The notes beneath the pieces were generated by a model that saw only the letters and a list, made by a program, of their open reading frames with translations, was not told the origin of the DNA and did not search any database. A program made the position numbers and the translations under genes. This document shows, one piece after another, positions 1 through 5,323 of a DNA stretch of 5,323 nt. How positions within the stretch are numbered: position 1 is the first letter of the stretch; each line of letters begins with the position of its first letter. The stretch comes from Paracoccaceae bacterium (GTDB lineage Bacteria > Pseudomonadota > Alphaproteobacteria > Rhodobacterales > Rhodobacteraceae), in the NCBI GenBank assembly GCA_019090405.1, contig JAHRVZ010000158.1, positions 1 through 5,323 on the forward strand, given 5' to 3'.

Positions 1-32
1 ATGCATGTTTGCCCGCTATGGGCGTTGAAATT

Positions 33-36
33 GGAG
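33..36 (+). promoter_or_regulatory. Shine-Dalgarno site that sets the petA start
   Basis: GGAG lies 8 bases before a GTG at 45-47. The protein from that GTG begins (M)SHAEDHEGTRRDFLYYATA, which matches the N-terminus I recall for Rhodobacter Rieske proteins. The in-frame TTG at 9 and ATG at 18 would add 12 or 9 residues with no family counterpart. I saw no equally good ribosome binding site in front of them, although little upstream sequence is visible. Confidence 0.75.
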
Positions 37-44
37 CAAACCTC

Positions 45-650
45 GTGTCCCACGCAGAAGACCACGAAGGCACCCGGAGAGACTTCCTCTATTACGCCAC
101 CGCTGGCACTGGAGTCGTTGTAACAGGAGCAGCCGTCTGGCCGCTGGTCAATCAGATGAACCCATCGGCGGATGTACAGGCGATGTCGTCGATCCGCGTT
201 GATGTGGCAGACGTCGAGGTTGGCACCCAGATTAGCATCAAGTTTCTAGGCAAGCCGGTGTTTATTCGTCGTCGCACCGAGAAAGAGATTGCCGAGGCCA
301 ACGCCGTTGATGTGGCAGACTTGCCAGACACCAATGCGCGCAACAAGAACGTGAATCCTGACGCTCCGGCGACTGATAATAACCGGGCTCTTACACCATT
401 TGCTGGCCAAAACGGTGCCGATCTTCCACCCGGAGCCGTTGCCGATGAATGGCTGGTGATGGTTGGCGTGTGTACGCACCTTGGTTGTGTACCAATTGGC
501 GACGGAGCCGGTGATTTTGACGGTTGGTTCTGCCCGTGTCACGGGTCGCACTATGATACTGCTGGTCGTATCCGCAAAGGACCGGCCCCAGAAAACCTCC
601 CGATCCCGTTTGCCGGGTTTGTCGACGAAACAACAATTCAACTGGGATAG
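45..650 (+). CDS. petA: Ubiquinol-cytochrome c reductase Rieske iron-sulfur subunit
   Basis: This is the [2Fe-2S] subunit of the cytochrome bc1 complex. It takes an electron from ubiquinol at the Qo site of cytochrome b and passes it to cytochrome c1 on the periplasmic face. From the GTG start the protein is 201 residues. A twin-arginine motif (G-T-R-R-D-F-L, residues 9-15) precedes one hydrophobic segment (about 16-36), as expected for a Tat-exported signal anchor. A hinge follows (about 38-50). Box 1 is CTHLGC (143-148) and box 2 is CPCHGS (163-168). Cluster ligands are C143, H145, C163 and H166, and C148/C165 form the family disulfide. S168 and Y170, which tune the redox potential in Rhodobacter, are present. 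The protein is about 10 residues longer than the R. capsulatus homologue, with the extra length in the loop before box 1. The petB start follows 11 bases after the stop. GTG rather than ATG as start is inferred from the ribosome site and homology. Confidence 0.97.
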   Translation: MSHAEDHEGTRRDFLYYATAGTGVVVTGAAVWPLVNQMNPSADVQAMSSIRVDVADVEVGTQISIKFLGKPVFIRRRTEKEIAEANAVDVADLPDTNARNKNVNPDAPATDNNRALTPFAGQNGADLPPGAVADEWLVMVGVCTHLGCVPIGDGAGDFDGWFCPCHGSHYDTAGRIRKGPAPENLPIPFAGFVDETTIQLG

Positions 651-661
651 GGAGAAACGCA

Positions 662-1993
662 ATGGCCGGAATTCCACACGATCATTACGAACCGAAAACC
701 AGTGGCGAAAAGTGGCTGCACAGCCGCCTTCCCGTTGTTGGTCTGCTTTACGACACAATTATGATTCCCACACCCAAGAACCTGAACTGGATGTGGATTT
801 GGGGTATCATCCTGACATTCTGTCTGGTGCTGCAAATTGTGACCGGCATCGTATTGGCGATGCATTACACCCCGCATGTCGATCTGGCCTTTGCGTCGAT
901 CGAACACATTATGCGTGATGTGAACGGTGGCCATATGCTGCGCTATCTGCACGCCAATGGCGCGTCGTTGTTCTTTATCGCTGTCTATATCCATATCTTC
1001 CGTGGCCTGTACTACGGATCTTACAAAGCTCCGCGTGAAATCACATGGATCATCGGCATGTTGATCTATCTGGCAATGATGGCGACCGGCTTTTTGGGCT
1101 ATGTTCTGCCTTGGGGTCAGATGTCGTTCTGGGGTGCTACTGTTATCACCGGCCTGTTTGGCGCGATTCCATTCGTTGGCGAGGCGTTGCAGACATGGTT
1201 GTTGGGTGGACCTGCGGTGGATAACGCCACGCTGAACCGCTTTTTCAGCCTGCATTACTTGCTTCCATTCGTGATTGTTGGTCTGGTTGCCGTTCATATC
1301 TGGGCGTTCCATACCACCGGCAACAACAACCCAACTGGTGTTGAAGTGCGCCGGGGATCAAAAGAAGAAGCCGAGAAAGACACTGTTCCATTCTGGCCTT
1401 ACTTTGTAATCAAAGATCTGTTCGCGCTGGCCGTGATCCTGACGATCTTTTGGGCCGTTGTTGGCTTTATGCCGAACTATCTTGGCCACCCCGATAACTA
1501 TATCGAAGCCAACCCTCTTGTTACCCCAGCGCATATTGTGCCCGAATGGTATTACCTGCCGTTCTACGCCATCCTGCGCGCCTTCACGAGCGAAGTTTGG
1601 GTCGTTCAGATCGCGTCGTTTGTGACCGGTGGCATTGTCGACGCCAAGTTCTTTGGCGTACTGGCGATGTTTGGTGCGATTTTTGTTATGGCTTTGGTGC
1701 CATGGCTGGATACATCAAACGTACGGTCAGGTAAGTATCGCCCAATGTTCAAATGGTGGTTCTATCTGTTTGTGATTGATTTCGTGGCATTGATGTGGCT
1801 GGGCGCTATGCCCGCAGAAGAGCCATATGCCAGCTTTTCGTTGATTGCGTCGGCTTATTGGTTTGCGTACTTCCTTGTTATCCTGCCGCTTTTGGGCGTG
1901 CTCGAAAAACCGGACGCACCACCCGCAACGATCGAAGAAGACTTTGACTCTCATTACGGTTCGGATGCGAATGCATCCACACCGGCAGAATAA
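662..1993 (+). CDS. petB: Cytochrome b subunit of the bc1 complex
   Basis: This is the membrane core of complex III. It carries hemes bL and bH and the quinol oxidation (Qo) and quinone reduction (Qi) sites. The protein has 443 residues, the usual length in Rhodobacterales (about 437-445). Heme ligands are visible as H97 and H198 (bL) and H111 and H212 (bH), at the same residue numbers as in Rhodobacter. The Qo site shows Y147, G158 in helix C and the PEWY motif at 294-297 (E295). The Qi site shows H217 and D252. Eight hydrophobic helices are recognisable, roughly at 44-68, 92-115, 126-148, 195-216, 250-270, 326-348, 364-383 and 395-413. The polar C-terminal tail is acidic. The ATG is preceded by GGAG at 651-654, directly after the petA stop. 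The position between petA and petC is the standard operon order. No key residue is missing. Confidence 0.99.
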   Translation: MAGIPHDHYEPKTSGEKWLHSRLPVVGLLYDTIMIPTPKNLNWMWIWGIILTFCLVLQIVTGIVLAMHYTPHVDLAFASIEHIMRDVNGGHMLRYLHANGASLFFIAVYIHIFRGLYYGSYKAPREITWIIGMLIYLAMMATGFLGYVLPWGQMSFWGATVITGLFGAIPFVGEALQTWLLGGPAVDNATLNRFFSLHYLLPFVIVGLVAVHIWAFHTTGNNNPTGVEVRRGSKEEAEKDTVPFWPYFVIKDLFALAVILTIFWAVVGFMPNYLGHPDNYIEANPLVTPAHIVPEWYYLPFYAILRAFTSEVWVVQIASFVTGGIVDAKFFGVLAMFGAIFVMALVPWLDTSNVRSGKYRPMFKWWFYLFVIDFVALMWLGAMPAEEPYASFSLIASAYWFAYFLVILPLLGVLEKPDAPPATIEEDFDSHYGSDANASTPAE

Positions 1994-2008
1994 GAAAGGA
2001 CTGAACCA

Positions 2009-2809
2009 ATGTTCAAGAAACTCGCAATCAGTACAGCCCTTTCACTGGCTCTTGTCCCTGCCGCAGTTATCGCGGCAGGTGGCGGTGAACAGCATATCGA
2101 AGATGTTGATTTCTCGTTCGAGGGACCATTTGGCACCTATGATCAGAACCAATTGCAGCGCGGGCTGCAAATCTATACCGAGGTTTGTTCAGCCTGCCAT
2201 GGGTTGAAATATGTGCCTTTGCGCACCCTGGCTGACGAAGGCGGACCCGAGCTGCCGATGGATCAGGTACGGGCGTATGCTGCGGAAAACTTTGAGGTAT
2301 TTGACGCTGAGCTTGACGATTATCGTCCAGCAACTCCAGTGGATCATTTTCCTGCGAATACCGCAATAGGAGCCCCGGATCTGAGCGTTATGGCCAAAGC
2401 ACGCGCAGGATTTCATGGGCCATATGGGCTTGGGATCAACCAAATGTTCAAAGGTATGGGTGGCGCAGAGTATATCGCATCGCTTTTGACGGGCTATACC
2501 GGGCATGAGAAAGAAGAAGCTGGCTCAATCCTATATGAAAACACCGCCTTTCCGGGTGGTTGGATCAGTATGGGACCGCCGCTTTTTGATGAACATGTCG
2601 AATTCAGGGATGGGCACGCTAATGATGTGCATCACATGGCCGAAGATGTTTCGGCCTTCCTGATGTGGACAGCAGAACCCAAGTTGATGGCGCGAAAGCA
2701 GGCCGGATTTGTTGGCGTGATGATCCTCTTGATCCTGTCGGTTCTTCTTTATCTGACAAATAAGCGCATTTGGGCGCCGTTGAAGGGTAAGAAAGTCAAG
2801 CAAGGCTGA
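2009..2809 (+). CDS. petC: Cytochrome c1 subunit of the bc1 complex
   Basis: This is the periplasmic heme c subunit, which accepts electrons from the Rieske protein and reduces soluble or membrane-bound cytochrome c. The 266-residue precursor starts with a Sec signal peptide (MFKK, a hydrophobic core, and likely cleavage after about A22-A23). The heme c motif is CSACH at 60-64. The PDLS motif is at 123-126. The distal heme ligand is inferred to be M188, in W-I-S-M-G-P-P. A C-terminal helix (about 232-250) anchors the protein, followed by the basic tail typical of Rhodobacterales. The only cysteines are the two heme-binding ones, so the extra disulfide loop of R. capsulatus c1 (C144/C167 in its mature numbering) is absent. 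That accounts for the shorter length. The ribosome site AAGGA at 1996-2000 lies 8 bases before the ATG. The gene ends 22 bases before a strong terminator. Confidence 0.98.
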   Translation: MFKKLAISTALSLALVPAAVIAAGGGEQHIEDVDFSFEGPFGTYDQNQLQRGLQIYTEVCSACHGLKYVPLRTLADEGGPELPMDQVRAYAAENFEVFDAELDDYRPATPVDHFPANTAIGAPDLSVMAKARAGFHGPYGLGINQMFKGMGGAEYIASLLTGYTGHEKEEAGSILYENTAFPGGWISMGPPLFDEHVEFRDGHANDVHHMAEDVSAFLMWTAEPKLMARKQAGFVGVMILLILSVLLYLTNKRIWAPLKGKKVKQG

Positions 2810-2831
2810 TCCAGCTTAACCTAAATCAATC

Positions 2832-2866
2832 AGGCCTTTGCGATAAATATCGCAGAGGCCTTTTTT
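2832..2866 (+). terminator. Rho-independent terminator of petABC
   Basis: A 13-bp stem pairs 2832-2844 with 2849-2861 (AGGCC core, one G-U pair at 2838/2855) around an AAAT loop at 2845-2848. Six T residues follow at 2861-2866, the first of which closes the stem. On the minus strand the stem is not followed by a T-run, so it should stop petABC transcription but is not an obvious terminator for mtaB. Confidence 0.93.
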
Positions 2867-2883
2867 GTGTCAGGGCGGTACAG

Positions 2884-2904
2884 CGGAAAATTTCAAATTT
2901 TCCG
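2884..2904. repeat. 21-base perfect palindrome, left member of a pair
   Basis: Arms CGGAAAATTT (2884-2893) and its exact reverse complement (2895-2904) flank a single central C. As RNA it would form a 9-bp hairpin with a three-base loop. There is no T-run next to it on either strand. It lies 18 bases past the petABC terminator and 3 bases before a second palindrome of the same length. The function is unknown. It may be one half of an intergenic repeat or part of the 3' end of the mtaB transcript. Confidence 0.75.
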
Positions 2905-2907
2905 GTC

Positions 2908-2928
2908 CGTTTTCTTGGAAAGAAAACG
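2908..2928. repeat. 21-base palindrome, right member of a pair, abutting mtaB stop
   Basis: Arms CGTTTTCTT (2908-2916) and its exact reverse complement (2920-2928) flank a three-base centre GGA. The last base touches the mtaB stop codon complement at 2929-2931, so on the minus strand this hairpin begins directly after the stop. It could protect the mtaB 3' end or help end transcription, but it lacks a T-tract. The arm sequence differs from the left palindrome, yet both start and end with CG and both span 21 bases. Confidence 0.75.
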
Positions 2929-4200
2929 TTACCCGGCCTTTAGTTGCTGGCCAATCAGGCTGTTACCACTGTGACCAATGATCCGCGTCGCAATGATCTG
3001 ACCCTCGGTCTGAGGTGTCTCAAACTGCACTTCGGTAAATTGCTCTGTCCGGCCCATCTGCGGGTTTTCCATCAGTACGCGATGGGTATTACCAATCTGC
3101 GCCTCTAGGTGCCGCTCAACTTGTTTGACACCCGCCTCACGCAATAGCGCCGCGCGCTTTTTGATCGTTTTACCGTTGACCTGAGGCATCCGTGCGGCTG
3201 GTGTGCCGGGGCGGGGCGAATACGGGAAAACGTGCAGCCACGTCAGATCACAGTCCTGGACCAGACGCAGAGAATTCTCAAACATCGAATCGGTTTCAGT
3301 TGGGAAACCGGCGATGATGTCGGCCCCAAACGTCATATCGGGGCGCAGGCGGCGTGCATCTTGTGCGAATTGAATTGCATCGTCACGGGAATGGCGGCGC
3401 TTCATACGTTTCAGGATCATGTTGTCGCCATGTTGCAGCGACAGATGCAGATGCGGCATCAGGCGGGATTCGGTGGCAATGGCCCCCATCAGCGCCTCGT
3501 CCACCTCGATTGAATCAATCGAGCTGATACGCAGGCGCGGCAGATCCGGAACCAGCCGCAGGATACGCATCACCAGATCACCCAATTTCGGTTGCGCAGG
3601 CAGGTCCGCACCCCAACTGGTCATATCAACGCCGGTTAGCACAACTTCGCGGTACCCACGATCAACCAGGCGTTTGATCTGATCCACAACAACACCGGCA
3701 GGCACTGACCGCGAATTGCCACGGCCAAACGGGATGATACAAAACGTACAGCGATGATCACAACCATTCTGGACCTGTACATAGGCACGGCTGCGGGTAC
3801 CAAAGCCGTCAATCAGATGGCCGGCGGTCTCGGTGACAGACATGATGTCATCAACTTGCAACGCTTCGGTCTTGCCAATGAAATCAACGGCAAGGCTCTG
3901 CCAGGTTTCCGGCTGCATTTTCTCGGTATTGCCAATGACGGCATCAACCTCATCCATCGCTGTGAATGTTTGCGGCTCTGTCTGTGCCGCACATCCGGTA
4001 ACGACAAGGCGGGCCTCGGGATGTTCACGACGCAGTTTGCGGATTTCCTGACGCGCCTTGCGCACAGCCTCCGCAGTCACCGCGCAGGTGTTGACAATGA
4101 CCGTGTTCGAAATTCCTGCTTTCGCGGACAGTTCTTTCATCGCCTCGGTTTCATAGGCGTTCAGACGACAGCCCAAGGTGGTAAAAACCGGCGCATTCAT
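2929..4200 (-). CDS. mtaB: tRNA (N6-L-threonylcarbamoyladenosine(37)-C2) methylthiotransferase MtaB
   Basis: This radical-SAM enzyme adds a methylthio group to t6A at position 37 of ANN-decoding tRNAs, giving ms2t6A. The protein has 423 residues. The N-terminal methylthiotransferase domain has C11, C39 and C70, the expected ligands of the auxiliary [4Fe-4S] cluster. The radical-SAM motif C147-x3-C151-x2-C154 binds the second cluster. The SAM barrel runs to about residue 340 (GFPTET at 298-303 and the YSPRPGTPA stretch at 327-335 are family hallmarks). A C-terminal TRAM-like RNA-binding domain covers about 365-420. The opening TLGCRLNAYE fits MtaB better than MiaB or RimO. The start ATG (4198-4200) overlaps the dapF TGA as ATGA. 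No good Shine-Dalgarno precedes it, so translation probably depends on dapF. MtaB is favoured over a generic MiaB-family call by the N-terminus and the overall layout. Confidence 0.94.
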   Translation of the reverse strand: MNAPVFTTLGCRLNAYETEAMKELSAKAGISNTVIVNTCAVTAEAVRKARQEIRKLRREHPEARLVVTGCAAQTEPQTFTAMDEVDAVIGNTEKMQPETWQSLAVDFIGKTEALQVDDIMSVTETAGHLIDGFGTRSRAYVQVQNGCDHRCTFCIIPFGRGNSRSVPAGVVVDQIKRLVDRGYREVVLTGVDMTSWGADLPAQPKLGDLVMRILRLVPDLPRLRISSIDSIEVDEALMGAIATESRLMPHLHLSLQHGDNMILKRMKRRHSRDDAIQFAQDARRLRPDMTFGADIIAGFPTETDSMFENSLRLVQDCDLTWLHVFPYSPRPGTPAARMPQVNGKTIKKRAALLREAGVKQVERHLEAQIGNTHRVLMENPQMGRTEQFTEVQFETPQTEGQIIATRIIGHSGNSLIGQQLKAG

Positions 4201-5030
4201 TTTACGCTGTCCAGAAATTCGTCTGTGAAAGCACCAGATGACACATGCATAGTCGGTCCGGTCATCCAGACCCCATCTTCACGCCAATCGACCTGCAAGG
4301 TGCCGCCATCCAGATCAATGCGCACAGAGCGCCCTGTCAGCCCCCTACGAACCGCTGCAACAGCGGTTGCGCAAGACGATGACCCTGAAGCCAGCGTGAT
4401 GCCCACACCGCGTTCCCACACGCGCATACGAATGTGGTCTGGCCCGATGATCTGGGCGAACTGCACGTTGGTACGATTGGGATAAAGCGGATGATGTTCA
4501 TAAAGCGCACCAAGTCGGGCCAAGTCGATTGATGCGACATCATCGACAAAAAACGTGCAATGCGGGTTGCCCATGCCTGTCGCGGTTGGCGTTCCATCAA
4601 TTGGCAATTCCAGCGTGTCCATGGCTTTGGCCAATGGTACCTCATCCCAATTAAGCTGAGGATGCCCCATATTGACTGAAACCAACCCGTTCCCGGCATC
4701 TTCTGCGGTAAGGTCTCCGCGGTCTGTGGTTAGATGCAGGGTTGTCTTGCCACTTTCCTTCATCAAAAACTGCGCGATGCAGCGGGTGGCGTTGCCACAT
4801 GCCGCCGAATGGGAACCATCCGCGTTGTAAAAAGTCAGTTTTGCATCACCTTTGCCGGTGCTGATGACTGCCAACTGGTCAAAACCAATGCCAAAATGAC
4901 GATCTGCGATTGCTTTGGTCAACGCTTGTGTGATGGTCACAGGACGCACGCGCGCATCCAAAACGACAAAGTCGTTGCCCAGCCCGTGCATTTTCATAAA
5001 GGGCAAAGTGGTTTTGAATTGGTCCTGCAT
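4197..5030 (-). CDS. dapF: Diaminopimelate epimerase, with Ser at the second catalytic Cys position
   Basis: DapF is a cytosolic, cofactor-independent enzyme that converts LL- to meso-diaminopimelate for lysine and peptidoglycan synthesis. From the ATG at 5030 the protein is 277 residues, the normal family length. Hallmarks seen are KMHGLGNDF (13-21), N69, the first catalytic cysteine C78 in AACGN, GNPH (154-157), N188 and E206-R207. The second active-site loop normally reads A-C-G-S-G-A-C, with the first Cys catalytic. Here it reads A-S-G-S-S-S-C (214-220), so that cysteine is S215. The Glu of the usual G-E-T just before it is I211. Both changes may be normal for this lineage, but I cannot check. 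The start is uncertain: ATG at 5039 would add three residues, and no strong ribosome site separates the two. The frame stays open to 5228, but that extension has no family counterpart. The stop overlaps the mtaB start by four bases. Confidence 0.94.
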   Translation of the reverse strand: MQDQFKTTLPFMKMHGLGNDFVVLDARVRPVTITQALTKAIADRHFGIGFDQLAVISTGKGDAKLTFYNADGSHSAACGNATRCIAQFLMKESGKTTLHLTTDRGDLTAEDAGNGLVSVNMGHPQLNWDEVPLAKAMDTLELPIDGTPTATGMGNPHCTFFVDDVASIDLARLGALYEHHPLYPNRTNVQFAQIIGPDHIRMRVWERGVGITLASGSSSCATAVAAVRRGLTGRSVRIDLDGGTLQVDWREDGVWMTGPTMHVSSGAFTDEFLDSVK

Positions 5031-5059
5031 GGCGCGCATATACCCCCGGTCCGAAAATG

Positions 5060-5089
5060 AATCCACCCCATGGCGCTGAATCTTGTCAA
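5060..5089 (-). promoter_or_regulatory. Candidate sigma-70 promoter for dapF-mtaB
   Basis: On the minus strand a perfect TTGACA lies at 5089-5084. After 18 bases comes TGGATT (5065-5060), a weak -10 match of three of six bases. Transcription would start near 5053, leaving a leader of about 20 bases before the dapF ATG. The exact -35 and its distance from the gene support it. The poor -10 keeps confidence moderate. Confidence 0.4.
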
Positions 5090-5100
5090 AGAGGGGTTGA

Positions 5101-5135
5101 CCGCCTAGTCGGGGTTTCCTAGAGAGGCCGCCTAG
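5101..5135. repeat. CCTAG cluster with an 8-base direct repeat
   Basis: CCGCCTAG occurs at 5101-5108 and again at 5128-5135. A third CCTAG lies between them at 5118-5122, so the three CCTAG starts (5104, 5118, 5131) are 14 and 13 bases apart. The cluster sits just upstream of the candidate dapF promoter. It could be a regulator binding site, but no known operator was recognised. Confidence 0.35.
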
Positions 5136-5183
5136 CAAGGTGCCGAAAATTCGTTTTTCAGCGGCCTTGTGCGATTTAGACGG

Positions 5184-5211
5184 TTGATCCTGACGGGTTG
5201 ATTGGCATAGA
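5184..5211 (+). promoter_or_regulatory. Weak candidate promoter for tRNA-Lys
   Basis: TTGATC (5184-5189), a 16-base spacer and CATAGA (5206-5211) lie about 40 bases before the tRNA on its strand. Only four of six and three of six bases match the sigma-70 consensus. It is offered because a promoter is expected in this divergent gap and nothing better was seen. Confidence 0.2.
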
Positions 5212-5250
5212 GAGCAGAACGGGAACACGATAGGTTTCCAACAAAGAAGC

Positions 5251-5323
5251 GGGCCGTTAGCTCAGTTGGTAGAGCAGCTGACTTTTAATCAGCGGGTCGC
5301 AGGTTCGAATCCTGCACGGCTCA
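5251..5323 (+). tRNA. tRNA-Lys (anticodon UUU)
   Basis: A full 73-base cloverleaf is present. The acceptor stem pairs 5251-5257 with 5316-5322 (one G-U pair). The D stem is GCTC 5260-5263 with GAGC 5272-5275. The anticodon stem is 5277-5281 with 5289-5293, around the loop CTTTTAA. The anticodon TTT is at 5284-5286. The T stem is 5299-5303 with 5311-5315, around TTCGAAT. The discriminator A is the last base of the window, so whether CCA is encoded cannot be seen. The loop has U36 and A37 (5287), as required for t6A and hence for ms2t6A by MtaB. The gene is divergent from dapF. Confidence 0.98.

Noticed and set aside
463..918. A 151-residue plus-strand frame crossing the petA/petB junction
   Set aside because: It is out of frame with two conserved genes, has no recognisable family, and no ribosome site of its own was seen.
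638..1312. A 224-residue open frame antisense to petB
   Set aside because: It lies wholly opposite a clear cytochrome b gene, is Gln/His-rich with no recognisable domain, and is explained by codon bias on the other strand.
3754..4485. A 243-residue plus-strand frame opposite mtaB and dapF
   Set aside because: It is antisense to two well-supported genes and its translation resembles no family I know.
5125..5169. Possible stem-loops in the dapF/tRNA-Lys gap (AGGCCGC with GCGGCCT, or CAAGG with CCTTG plus GAAAA with TTTTC)
   Set aside because: The pairings are short, mutually exclusive and interrupted. No T-run or known riboswitch (including the lysine L-box) was recognised.
5040..5228. In-frame upstream extension of dapF to a GTG at 5228
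   Set aside because: The added residues have no counterpart in the DapF family, the resulting 343 residues would be far too long, and the likely promoter falls inside it. I also considered a leader peptide but saw no lysine-rich run.
5251..5323. tRNA-Lys as a phage or island attachment site
   Set aside because: tRNA 3' ends are common integration sites, but the window stops at the tRNA end and shows no integrase or repeated tRNA fragment.

Overview
The window is ordinary core-genome DNA from an alphaproteobacterium, most likely of the Rhodobacterales/Roseobacter group. The Rieske protein, cytochrome b and cytochrome c1 closely resemble those of Rhodobacter capsulatus. The cytochrome b heme and quinone-site residues fall at the same residue numbers as in Rhodobacter. 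The base composition looks moderate (by eye, mid-50s % GC), which fits a marine roseobacter better than a high-GC Rhodobacter.

Positions 1-2866, plus strand: a complete petABC (fbcFBC) operon for the respiratory cytochrome bc1 complex (complex III). The order is Rieske iron-sulfur protein, cytochrome b, cytochrome c1. Gaps are 11 and 15 bases, each with a Shine-Dalgarno sequence. A strong Rho-independent terminator at 2832-2866 closes the operon. The operon promoter lies upstream of the window.

Positions 2867-2928: a short spacer between convergent genes. It holds two adjacent 21-base palindromes three bases apart, ending at the mtaB stop codon.

Positions 2929-5030, minus strand: dapF (diaminopimelate epimerase, lysine and peptidoglycan precursor synthesis) followed by mtaB (tRNA ms2t6A37 methylthiotransferase). 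They overlap in ATGA, which suggests translational coupling. The DapF has serine where the second catalytic cysteine of the family normally sits.

Positions 5031-5250: a divergent intergenic region with a plausible dapF promoter and a cluster of CCTAG motifs. Positions 5251-5323, plus strand: tRNA-Lys(UUU), ending at the discriminator base on the last base of the window.

The petABC products form one membrane complex that oxidises ubiquinol and reduces cytochrome c. The other three genes share a looser theme: DapF makes the direct precursor of lysine, and tRNA-Lys(UUU) delivers lysine and is a known type of substrate for MtaB-family enzymes. I see no mobile element, CRISPR array or defence-like system. 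The items most worth a second look are the DapF active-site substitution, the paired palindromes and the mtaB/dapF/tRNA-Lys clustering.
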